Of a DNA stretch of 10,372 bases, positions 1 to 6,143 are shown one piece after another. Below the pieces are notes generated by a model. The model was not told where the DNA came from. It did no database searches and saw nothing but the letters and a program-made list of their open reading frames with translations. A program made the position numbers and the translations under genes. This stretch comes from CAYRUP01 sp964489265. GTDB lineage: Bacteria; Pseudomonadota; Gammaproteobacteria; DSM-16500. Each line of letters opens with the position of its first letter. Position 1 is the stretch's first letter. The stretch is taken from assembly GCA_964489265.1 (NCBI GenBank), contig CAZAXX010000078.1, forward strand, positions 1 to 10,372, read 5' to 3'.

Positions 1-492
1 ATAAAGTTGGCAAGATAATTTTTTGTTAACTACATTAAATTGAAATAACAAGTGACACGGTTGCATGCGCATTTCAGCTAATTCACCGACATTCCATGCA
101 CTCACCACTAAACGACGCGAGTGCGGATCTTTTTTTATTTGCTCAACAATCCAACTCATTTGATCAATCGTCTTGCCATTCGGTGTTTGCCAGGCACGCC
201 ATTGTTTGCCATAAATTGGCCCTAAGTTTCCATTTGCGTCTGCCCATTCATCCCAAATCGTCACTTTATTTTCATGCAAATAACGCAAGTTGGTATCGCC
301 TTTCAAAAACCACAGCAATTCATGAATAATGCTGCGTAACGATAATTTTTTGGTGGTTACCAACGGAAACCCTTGGTTTAAATCAAAACGCATTTGATAA
401 GCAAACACGCTGCGAATACCGACACCCGTTCGATCCGTTTTTTCCACGCCGTTATCGCGAATGTGTCGTAAAAAATCTAGGTATTGTTGCAT
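1..492 (-). CDS. thyA: Thymidylate synthase ThyA, N-terminal part (gene runs off the left edge)
   Basis: This gene encodes cytoplasmic thymidylate synthase, which converts dUMP to dTMP using methylene-tetrahydrofolate. The 164 codons present align end to end with E. coli ThyA (264 aa): DRTGVG near the N-terminus, FPLVTTKKL, the IIHELLWFLKGDTN block, WDEWAD, GPIYGKQWRAW, SRRLVVSAWNVGEL, and the active-site PCH, whose Cys146 (codon at 57-55) has the same number as in E. coli. About 100 C-terminal residues lie outside the window. The ATG at 492-490 is preceded by AAAGGAAAG with a 5-nt gap and lies inside the end of lgt, overlapping it by 16 nt in another frame, so translation is probably coupled to lgt. 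The lgt-thyA pairing is the same as in E. coli. Nothing is visibly broken in the part seen. Confidence 0.97.
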   Translation of the reverse strand, partial: MQQYLDFLRHIRDNGVEKTDRTGVGIRSVFAYQMRFDLNQGFPLVTTKKLSLRSIIHELLWFLKGDTNLRYLHENKVTIWDEWADANGNLGPIYGKQWRAWQTPNGKTIDQMSWIVEQIKKDPHSRRLVVSAWNVGELAEMRMQPCHLLFQFNVVNKKLSCQLY

Positions 493-1280
493 ACTTGCTT
501 TCCTTTACATCGATATGCCCATAGCAGCAAAATGCCGCCACACACAATCATCGGAATTGATAATAATTGCCCTTTCGTCATCCAGCCAAATGCGACATAA
601 CCAATCTGGGGATCAGGCTCTCGAAAAAATTCTACACTAAAACGGAACACACCATATAACATTAAAAATAAAGCCGACACTGACCAGCGCGGACGTTCCT
701 TGCTAGAAAAAATCCACAGCACAGTAAACAGCACAACGCCTTCCAACAAAAATTCGTATAATTGCGAAGGATGCCGCGGCAAATCGCCTCCGCTGGGAAA
801 CACCATGGCCCAGGGCACATCCGTCACACGCCCCCATAATTCGCCATTAATAAAATTACCAATGCGACCGGCGCCCAGTCCAATCGGCACCACCGGAGTA
901 ATAAAATCAGCAATCTCGCCGAACGGTTTACCGACTTTACGGGCAAACAGCCACACGGCAATAGTAACGCCAAGCAAGCCACCGTGAAATGACATCCCAC
1001 CCTGCCAAATCATAAAAATATGCCATGGGTGATAAATCATATCGTTAAAATTATAAAATAGCATATACCCTAAACGGCCACCGATGATAATGCCAAGTGC
1101 TACATAAAATAATAAATCAGATATTTGCTCTGCGCTAAATCCGCGGGATGATTTTCTGGAGCGTAATGTCAATAAAGCCAAGCCGCCTATAAAACCAATG
1201 AGATACATCAAGCCATACCAGTGAACTGGCAATGGACCGAGATGAAATGCAACAGGATCAAATGTAGGATACGTCAACAT
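477..1280 (-). CDS. lgt: Phosphatidylglycerol--prolipoprotein diacylglyceryl transferase Lgt
   Basis: Lgt is the inner-membrane enzyme that transfers diacylglycerol from phosphatidylglycerol to the lipobox cysteine of prolipoproteins, the first step of lipoprotein maturation. The 267-residue protein is hydrophobic, with about seven membrane segments. It has HWYGLMYLIGF (20-30), GGRLGYMLFYNF (67-78), the SFHGGLLG loop whose H99 corresponds to E. coli His103, the family signature GRIGNFINGELWGR (138-151) with R139 corresponding to Arg143, LPRHPSQLYE (167-176) and FRFSVEFFREPD (212-223). It is somewhat shorter than E. coli Lgt (291 aa), mainly in the loop after the signature. The ATG at 1280-1278 lies 20 nt after the permease stop, with GGGAAAGG upstream at a rather long 12-nt gap. 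Its 3' end overlaps thyA. Confidence 0.97.
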   Translation of the reverse strand: MLTYPTFDPVAFHLGPLPVHWYGLMYLIGFIGGLALLTLRSRKSSRGFSAEQISDLLFYVALGIIIGGRLGYMLFYNFNDMIYHPWHIFMIWQGGMSFHGGLLGVTIAVWLFARKVGKPFGEIADFITPVVPIGLGAGRIGNFINGELWGRVTDVPWAMVFPSGGDLPRHPSQLYEFLLEGVVLFTVLWIFSSKERPRWSVSALFLMLYGVFRFSVEFFREPDPQIGYVAFGWMTKGQLLSIPMIVCGGILLLWAYRCKGKQVCNNT

Positions 1281-1300
1281 GCAATTTTTTTACCTTTCCC

Positions 1301-2092
1301 TTATCTTGAGAGCCACAACATATCACAGGCCATCAGCAATAAAAACAAGCCGAAAATACGCTTCAATAATTCTCTCGGCAATTTATGCGCAAACATCGCG
1401 CCAATGGGCGCAAATAAAGTGCTAGACAAAGCAACGCCAAAAAACGCGGGCCAATAAATATATCCCGTACTCCACTGCACTGGGATTACCGAAAAAAAGC
1501 CAGCGACCATGAAACTCGCTGTCGCTGCCACACCAACAGACAAACCACAGGCAACCGAAGTGCCAGTCGCATCTCGCATATCCAGGTTGCAACGCAACAA
1601 GAAAGGCACGAGCAATGTGCCACCCCCAACGCCCAGCAAACTGGATAAAGCACCAATTAAAACCGAAGCCATCCGCACCACCACATCAGACAGACTCGCT
1701 CCCTCGCTTAGGCGAGGCGTCAACAATAACATTTTGCAACCAATCGCTAATAAAAAAATACCGAAGATGATTTGCAGATAAAAAGAAGGTAAAAAATGCG
1801 CCGTGATTGCACCTAAAACTGATCCAACCACCAACCCTGGCAACATCAACACAAACATACCCCAACGTACTGCATCTCGTTTATGGTGTGCATACATGGA
1901 AGAGAGAGACGTCGTGATCATGATCGCAAGCGACGTTCCGACTGCCATTTGCATGACATATTCGTTGGGAATTGCGGAAGAATGTAAATAAACAGCAGAA
2001 AGCGCTGGAATCACGATGACGCCGCCGCCTACGCCGAAGAGTCCGGACAACACACCGGCGAAGGCGCCGATGACTAGATAAATGCTTAACAT
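1301..2092 (-). CDS. TauE/SafE-family membrane permease (sulfite/organic anion exporter type)
   Basis: This is an inner-membrane protein of 263 residues with about eight hydrophobic segments. It contains the two internally repeated motifs of the TauE/SafE (DUF81) family, GLFGVGGGVIVIP (17-29) and SLLGVGGGTLLVP (151-163), one in each half, as expected from the family's inverted duplication. Known members export sulfite, sulfoacetate or similar small anions, but the substrate cannot be read from the sequence. It sits between ptsP and lgt; E. coli lacks a permease here, whereas I recall a TauE-like gene beside lgt in Pseudomonas. The ATG at 2092-2090 has AGGT 10 nt upstream. The 20-nt gap to lgt suggests co-transcription. 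Upstream, a large hairpin separates it from ptsP, so its expression may be uncoupled from that gene. Confidence 0.9.
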   Translation of the reverse strand: MLSIYLVIGAFAGVLSGLFGVGGGVIVIPALSAVYLHSSAIPNEYVMQMAVGTSLAIMITTSLSSMYAHHKRDAVRWGMFVLMLPGLVVGSVLGAITAHFLPSFYLQIIFGIFLLAIGCKMLLLTPRLSEGASLSDVVVRMASVLIGALSSLLGVGGGTLLVPFLLRCNLDMRDATGTSVACGLSVGVAATASFMVAGFFSVIPVQWSTGYIYWPAFFGVALSSTLFAPIGAMFAHKLPRELLKRIFGLFLLLMACDMLWLSR

Positions 2093-2137
2093 AAAAAAAT
2101 AACCTATTTTAAATTGTTTTTCTTCATAGCGAGGCGA

Positions 2138-2236
2138 TTTTTCGTGCCCGTGCCCGCGTGCGTGCCCGTGCCCGTCTTTTCAATTGGTCGAAGAAAAAAC
2201 GGGCACGGGCACGCACGCGGGCACGGGCACGAAAAA
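2138..2236. repeat. Large perfect inverted repeat (hairpin) made of GTGCCC hexamers
   Basis: The arms 2138-2175 and 2199-2236 are exact reverse complements over 38 bp. After one C/A mismatch (2176/2198) the stem continues for five pairs (2177-2181 with 2193-2197), leaving an 11-nt loop, AATTGGTCGAA. Each arm is hexamer-like: two CGTGCC units, one CGCGTG, then two more CGTGCC units, with a T5 (left) or A5 (right) outer end. The element lies 20 nt after the ptsP stop and 45 nt before the permease start, both read leftward. A-tracts and T-tracts are placed the wrong way round for a classical Rho-independent terminator (T5-stem-A5 on both strands). No clear target-site duplication is visible. It could block 3'-exonucleases, be an RNase III target, or extrude as a cruciform. 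Confidence 0.93.
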
Positions 2237-2256
2237 CCATTACGCCGCAATGACAA

Positions 2257-4527
2257 TCACCGCCGCCCCGCTCGAATCAATCCGCCCAATCCCGCCTGCT
2301 CAAGCGCTAATTCCATATGACAACGAATCATCACCGTGCTCTCCATACAGAGCACTTCTTGCAATAATTTGCAGGCTTTCTTTTTGGTAAATTGTCGAAT
2401 GACCCATTTCATCCGACTGAGTGAGGAAGCACTCATGCTGAGTGAATCAAAACCCATTGCCACCAATAATAAAACCGCAGCTGGATCGCCCGCTAATTCA
2501 CCGCAAATACTGACGTGCTTGCCTTCCTGATGTCCCGCTTCAACTACTTGCAACAAAGCACGCAGCACAGCTGGATGCAGTGAATCAAATAAATTGGCAA
2601 CGCGTGCATTGTTACGATCAACCGCCAAAATATATTGCGTTAAATCATTACTGCCGACCGATAAAAAATCGACGCGTTTTGCAATGGAACGTGCTTGATA
2701 CACAGCGGAAGGCACTTCAATCATGACGCCAATTTCTGGCATTTGAATGTCATAACCTTCTTCATTCACATCCGCATACGCTTTTTTCAGCATGCGCACT
2801 GCTTCATCCACTTCACTCACATCCGTAATCATCGGTAACATGATGCGTAAATTATTATAATCAGAACTTGCACGCATCATCGCTCGCACTTGCGTCAGAA
2901 AAATTTCTGGATGATCCAGCGTAATTCGCATGCCGCGCCAACCTAAAAATGGATTGTCTTCTTTAACCGAAAAATACGGCAACGATTTATCGCCACCGAC
3001 ATCGAGCGTGCGCATCGTCACTGGACGTGGCGCGAAAGAAGCGAGCAATTGACGGTAGAGAACACGTTGTTCTTCACTCGTTGGAAAACGATCGCGCATT
3101 AAAAAAGGTGTTTCCGTGCGATAAAGTCCAACACCTTCCGCACCTGCCGCGAGAGAAAGCCCCACATCGGCACCCAATCCCGTGTTCACCATGAGTGATA
3201 CACGTTCGCTATCTGCCGTTTGCGCAGGATCATCGCGTAATGCTTCAAGAGACGCGGTGAGTTCATGTTCTTCTAATGCGAGGCGCTGGAATTCTTCGCG
3301 TAATTCTGTGCTAGGTGCAATATAAATTTGCCCATAATAACCATCGATAATAATGTCTTCGTCTTGCAATTCATAAATGGGAATATCATTGACACCCATG
3401 ACGGTTGGCACACCCATCGCGCGCGACAAAATTGCCACATGCGAACTACTGGATCCTTTTGCAGAAATCACACCCGCAAGACAACCTTCCGGAACTTCAG
3501 CTAAATCCGCTGCTGTTAATTCTTCGCCAATCAAAATCGTGCGTTCAGAATATTGCGGCAAGGTGCGCTCATTGCGTTGCAGATACGCGAGAACACGATG
3601 ACCCAGATCTTTGATATCGACTGCGCGTTCACGTAAATATTCATTATCCATCGTTTCTAACCGTTCGATGTGTGCTTCAATCACTTCACGTAACGCACCT
3701 TGCGCCCAATTACCCGCTTGAATAGCACGCACAATTTCCGCGCCTAAATCGGCAGTATCGAGCATGCGTTGATATACTTCAAAAAGCGAACGCTCTTCTA
3801 ACGGCAAATTTGGATAAAGACGTTCACTCAAAATACGAAAATCTTCGCGTCCCGCTGCCAAGGCCACTTCAAGTAATCTGATTTCTGTTTCAATATCATC
3901 AGGCACACGATCTGGAACCGCTGATAAATCCAACAAGGGAAACACAACCACACCAGAACCGATTCCAACGCCGGGTGCGCTTGGAATACCAGAATAGGTA
4001 TCTTCTTTTCGCCGTTCCTTGGAATCAAACAGTTGATCCATTTCGCCAGTCGCTTCTGCATGCGCGATGATAGATGCAAGTTGCGTCGCAAGAGTCACGA
4101 GGAACGCTTCTTCTGATTCATCATATCGTTTGGCTTCTTCCTGTTGCACGACCAAAACGCCGAGCACCTGGCGATGATAAATAATCGGTGAACCCAGGAA
4201 TGCTTTATAAGCTTCTTCTTTCACTTCCGGAACAGATAAAAAGCGCGGATGTTTTGGTGCATCATCGAGATTCACCGGTTCTTCGCGCTCTCCCACTAAA
4301 CCGACCAAGCCTTGATTGATTGGAATACGCGTTTTTCCCACCGCCAACACATTCAAACCTTGGGTGGCCATCAAAACATATTCGCCACGCTGACGATCCA
4401 ACAAAAAAATAGAACTGGAGTGTGCGTTCAGTGCTTTTGCAGCGCGCTTCACAATGATTTGTAGCGCTTCTTTGAAATCGCGCGCGTTGGAAACTTCTTG
4501 AATGATACGACGTAAGATTTTTAGCAT
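2257..4527 (-). CDS. ptsP: Phosphoenolpyruvate--protein phosphotransferase PtsP (enzyme I-Ntr)
   Basis: PtsP is the cytoplasmic first enzyme of the nitrogen PTS. It takes phosphate from PEP and passes it to NPr (PtsO) and then PtsN, a regulatory rather than sugar-transporting relay. The 756-residue product matches E. coli PtsP (748 aa) throughout. An N-terminal GAF domain (about 1-160, including GLVGLVGEREEPVNL and GVLVVQQEE) is followed by the enzyme I N-terminal helical region (about 180-320). The swivelling phosphohistidine domain carries SSSSHVAILSRAMGVPTVMG with H363 as the phospho-acceptor. The PEP-binding barrel includes GVGLYRTE (465-472), TLDVGGDK (507-514), GWRGMRI (529-535), SVGSNDLTQYILAVDRNN (623-640) and SICGELAGD with Cys675. 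The end, GLGGLIRAGRR, is family-like. The ATG at 4527-4525 has AAGGAG 7 nt upstream and overlaps the stop of a leader ORF (ATGCTAA). Confidence 0.97.
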   Translation of the reverse strand: MLKILRRIIQEVSNARDFKEALQIIVKRAAKALNAHSSSIFLLDRQRGEYVLMATQGLNVLAVGKTRIPINQGLVGLVGEREEPVNLDDAPKHPRFLSVPEVKEEAYKAFLGSPIIYHRQVLGVLVVQQEEAKRYDESEEAFLVTLATQLASIIAHAEATGEMDQLFDSKERRKEDTYSGIPSAPGVGIGSGVVVFPLLDLSAVPDRVPDDIETEIRLLEVALAAGREDFRILSERLYPNLPLEERSLFEVYQRMLDTADLGAEIVRAIQAGNWAQGALREVIEAHIERLETMDNEYLRERAVDIKDLGHRVLAYLQRNERTLPQYSERTILIGEELTAADLAEVPEGCLAGVISAKGSSSSHVAILSRAMGVPTVMGVNDIPIYELQDEDIIIDGYYGQIYIAPSTELREEFQRLALEEHELTASLEALRDDPAQTADSERVSLMVNTGLGADVGLSLAAGAEGVGLYRTETPFLMRDRFPTSEEQRVLYRQLLASFAPRPVTMRTLDVGGDKSLPYFSVKEDNPFLGWRGMRITLDHPEIFLTQVRAMMRASSDYNNLRIMLPMITDVSEVDEAVRMLKKAYADVNEEGYDIQMPEIGVMIEVPSAVYQARSIAKRVDFLSVGSNDLTQYILAVDRNNARVANLFDSLHPAVLRALLQVVEAGHQEGKHVSICGELAGDPAAVLLLVAMGFDSLSMSASSLSRMKWVIRQFTKKKACKLLQEVLCMESTVMIRCHMELALEQAGLGGLIRAGRR

Positions 4528-4634
4528 AGAGATGCTCCTTGCCCGTTATTTTCTGGCTTAAGCATCATGCTGTGATTATTTCCATCTGAATTTCTGAATA
4601 AAAGAAAGAGGTGTTGCGCTTGAATACACATCAT
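4521..4634 (-). CDS. Possible 37-codon leader peptide ORF overlapping the ptsP start
   Basis: Between the rppH stop and ptsP, minus-strand position 4634 starts an ORF beginning ATG ATG TGT ATT (MMCI). It runs 37 sense codons and ends GGA GCA TCT CTA TGC TAA (GASLC). The stop at 4523-4521 overlaps the ptsP ATG at 4527-4525 as ATGCTAA, a typical arrangement for translational coupling or reinitiation. It is preceded by AAGGAGGAGG (4645-4636), the strongest Shine-Dalgarno-like sequence in this operon; the gap from AAGGAG is 5 nt to the first ATG and 8 nt to the second. The predicted peptide starts with a hydrophobic stretch (IQAQHLFLLF) and ends polar. I recognise no family. It has no amino-acid run like a classical attenuator peptide, though MM occurs twice. 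It fills nearly the whole rppH-ptsP gap. Evidence of selection is not visible from one sequence. Confidence 0.5.
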   Translation of the reverse strand: MMCIQAQHLFLLFRNSDGNNHSMMLKPENNGQGASLC

Positions 4635-4635
4635 G

Positions 4636-4645
4636 CCTCCTCCTT
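4636..4645 (-). promoter_or_regulatory. Very strong Shine-Dalgarno, AAGGAGGAGG, ahead of the leader ORF
   Basis: The minus strand reads AAGGAGGAGG then C and ATGATG. It lies 12 nt beyond the rppH stop codon, so ribosomes finishing rppH arrive directly on it. A second, ordinary site (AAGGAG) lies 7 nt ahead of ptsP itself. Two sites in about 110 nt support two separate initiation events. Confidence 0.6.
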
Positions 4646-4656
4646 ATAAAAAAACC

Positions 4657-5148
4657 TTAAGTCTCCCAAAATCGTCTTGAGAGTACGACTCGCGCAAATT
4701 CTTTCATGGCCATGCTATAGACCCGTCGTTTAAACGCCACCACTTGTGTCAGTGGATACCAATAAGAAACCCAAGCCCAAGAATCAAACTCGGGACTATC
4801 GGTGGCAGTCAAATCGAAGCGATCATCTTGCCCTATCATGCGCAATAAAAACCATTTTTGTTTTTGGCCTATGCACAATGGTTTTGAATGCTGGCGAACC
4901 AGACGCTTAGGCAGACGATAACGCAACCAGCGTTTTGTGCTCGCCAAAATTTTTACGTCTTCAGGTTGCAAGCCAACTTCTTCTTTCAATTCTCGATACA
5001 TGGCTTCTTCAGGCGTTTCTGTTTCAATCAAACCACCTTGCGGAAACTGCCAGGCCGCTTTGCCGATTCGCTTAGCTAAAAATAACTGGCGCTTGGAATT
5101 AACCAAGATAATACCAACGCCATGTCTAAAACCGTCTTTATCAATCAC
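4657..5148 (-). CDS. rppH: RNA pyrophosphohydrolase RppH (Nudix hydrolase)
   Basis: RppH removes pyrophosphate from the 5' end of primary transcripts and so triggers RNase E-dependent mRNA decay in the cytoplasm. The 163-residue protein is very close to E. coli RppH over its first 155 residues. Visible blocks are MIDKDGFR at the start, WQFPQGG (33-39), the Nudix box G38 to L60 (G38, E44, R52, E53, E56, E57, G59) that binds catalytic magnesium, RWLRYRLPKRLVR, CIGQKQKWFLL, PEFDSWAWVSYWYP and VVAFKRRVY. The start codon is GTG (5148-5146): GAGGTGA lies 7 nt upstream and the MIDxDG beginning matches the family. The C-terminal tail is shorter than in E. coli. It is the first gene of the leftward rppH-ptsP operon. 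Confidence 0.97.
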   Translation of the reverse strand: MIDKDGFRHGVGIILVNSKRQLFLAKRIGKAAWQFPQGGLIETETPEEAMYRELKEEVGLQPEDVKILASTKRWLRYRLPKRLVRQHSKPLCIGQKQKWFLLRMIGQDDRFDLTATDSPEFDSWAWVSYWYPLTQVVAFKRRVYSMAMKEFARVVLSRRFWET

Positions 5149-5155
5149 TTAGCAA

Positions 5156-5162
5156 TCACCTC
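5156..5162 (-). promoter_or_regulatory. Ribosome binding site GAGGTGA that fixes the GTG start of rppH
   Basis: The minus strand reads GAGGTGA, then 7 nt, then GTG ATT GAT AAA. No in-frame ATG sits nearby that would keep the conserved MIDxDG beginning, so the GTG is the start. Confidence 0.8.
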
Positions 5163-5194
5163 GAATCACTTATAGTTTGAGATGTGCATGCAAG

Positions 5195-5237
5195 TTATCA
5201 AAACGGTCGAGTCGCCCAGACCCGGCAGTTTTGATAA
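5195..5237. repeat. 10-bp inverted repeat TTATCAAAAC / GTTTTGATAA between rppH and dapB
   Basis: The arms 5195-5204 and 5228-5237 are perfect reverse complements around a 23-nt GC-rich centre. Past one mismatch, four more pairs form inside (5206-5209 with 5223-5226, one of them G-T). Both flanking genes start here and read outward, so a terminator has no obvious use. A palindromic operator, an RNA structure in the rppH leader, or a remnant of a repeat element are possible. Confidence 0.6.
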
Positions 5238-5240
5238 ATT

Positions 5241-5264
5241 ACATGAACATGAACCTGAACATGA
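5241..5264. repeat. Four-copy hexamer tandem repeat ACATGA (one unit ACCTGA)
   Basis: Positions 5241-5246, 5247-5252 and 5259-5264 read ACATGA, and 5253-5258 reads ACCTGA. It follows the inverted repeat by 3 nt. Hexamer units also build the hairpin at 2138-2236, though with a different sequence. The copy number could vary between strains by slippage. Confidence 0.75.
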
Positions 5265-5342
5265 ATTACCGCATTGTTTCAAAAACTAATTTATACAGCA
5301 AATACATTTTGTCACTGTCTTAAGTCATTTTACGAGTTTGCT

Positions 5343-5371
5343 TTGCCATCATAAAGTAAAAAATATAAGAT
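5343..5371 (+). promoter_or_regulatory. Possible dapB promoter
   Basis: TTGCCA (5343-5348) is followed after 15 nt by TATAAG (5364-5369), or after 17 nt by TAAGAT (5366-5371), in an A-rich stretch about 30 nt ahead of the dapB ATG. Neither pairing is ideal. The rest of 5265-5342 shows nothing else recognisable. Confidence 0.3.
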
Positions 5372-5399
5372 ATTTCTGTATTCACTTAGAGAACAGCAC

Positions 5400-6143
5400 A
5401 TGGCGATTCGCGTACTCATCAATGGTGCTTCAGGCAAAATGGGCCAACAGGCTGTCAAAACAATCGAGAGCGATCCTGCTTTTGTGTTAGCAGGCCAAAC
5501 AGGTCGCAAGCATGATTTGGCTGCCGAGATAAAAAATACCAAAGCAGATGTCGTGTTGGATCTGACAAATGCGGATGTGGTGTTAAAAAATCTTAAAACC
5601 ATCATTGCCGCAGGCGCACATCCTGTCATTGGTACTTCCGGCTTGTTGAAAGAACAAGTGCAGGAATTACAAACGCAGTGTGCCAAATTAAAATTGGGAG
5701 GCATTATTGCACCCAATTTTTCGATAGGCGCACTCTTAATGATGAAACACGCTCAGGAAATCGCGAAATATTATTCAGACGTTGAAATTATTGAAATGCA
5801 TCACGCTGGAAAATTGGATAGCCCATCGGGTACCGCTGTGCGTACTGCAGAATTGTTAGCGCTGGAACAAACAAAAAAACCACCGCTGCAACCAACCAAA
5901 GAAACCATCAAAGGCGCACGCGGCGCCACCTACCAAAACATTCCCATTCATTCTATCCGTTTGCCTGGCTTGGTCGCGCATCAACAAATTATATTCGGTG
6001 GCTCAGGCGAAACATTGACGATTCGCCATGATTCAATCGATCGTCAATGTTTTATGCCGGGAATTGTGCTTGCCTGTAAAAAAGTGATTGGCTTAAAAGA
6101 ATTGGTTTATGGCCTGGAGCACGTTCTTTTTACACCGTCATGA
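5400..6143 (+). CDS. dapB: 4-hydroxy-tetrahydrodipicolinate reductase DapB
   Basis: DapB reduces 4-hydroxy-tetrahydrodipicolinate with NAD(P)H to tetrahydrodipicolinate, in the route to diaminopimelate (peptidoglycan) and lysine. The N-terminal Rossmann motif is NGASGKMG (8-15), followed by VVLDLTNADV (51-60), VIGTSGL (76-82) and APNFSIGA (104-111). The family signature EIIEMHHAGKLDSPSGTA (129-146) supplies the catalytic histidine pair H134/H135 and K138. The C-terminal part contains IPIHSIRLPGLVAHQQIIFG and GETLTIRHDS. At 247 residues it is shorter than E. coli DapB (273) and belongs to the compact form, which I recall from Coxiella and Firmicutes. The ATG gives the conserved MAIRVLINGA start; the Shine-Dalgarno is weak (AGAGAA, 6-nt gap). 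Its stop overlaps the convergent gene at 6130-6942 by 14 nt. Confidence 0.97.
   Translation: MAIRVLINGASGKMGQQAVKTIESDPAFVLAGQTGRKHDLAAEIKNTKADVVLDLTNADVVLKNLKTIIAAGAHPVIGTSGLLKEQVQELQTQCAKLKLGGIIAPNFSIGALLMMKHAQEIAKYYSDVEIIEMHHAGKLDSPSGTAVRTAELLALEQTKKPPLQPTKETIKGARGATYQNIPIHSIRLPGLVAHQQIIFGGSGETLTIRHDSIDRQCFMPGIVLACKKVIGLKELVYGLEHVLFTPS

Noticed and set aside
96..329. 77-residue plus-strand ORF at the left edge
   Set aside because: It is antisense to thyA, whose frame is fully conserved; it is a shadow.
2138..2236. CRISPR-like array or intrinsic terminator
   Set aside because: The hexamers are contiguous without spacers, and the stem has T-run before and A-run after on either strand, opposite to a Rho-independent terminator.
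2114..2390. Plus-strand ORFs through the hairpin encoding Val-Pro or Gly-Thr/Gly-His dipeptide repeats
   Set aside because: The dipeptide patterns are only the translation of the GTGCCC hexamers, no ribosome site or family supports them, and they run into the antisense strand of ptsP.
3828..4091. 87-residue minus-strand ORF
   Set aside because: It lies wholly inside ptsP in another frame, and ptsP is intact with clear family homology.
5204..5228. tRNA remnant (GGTCGAGTC looks a little like a T-arm)
   Set aside because: No acceptor or anticodon stem can be drawn around it and there is no CCA end.
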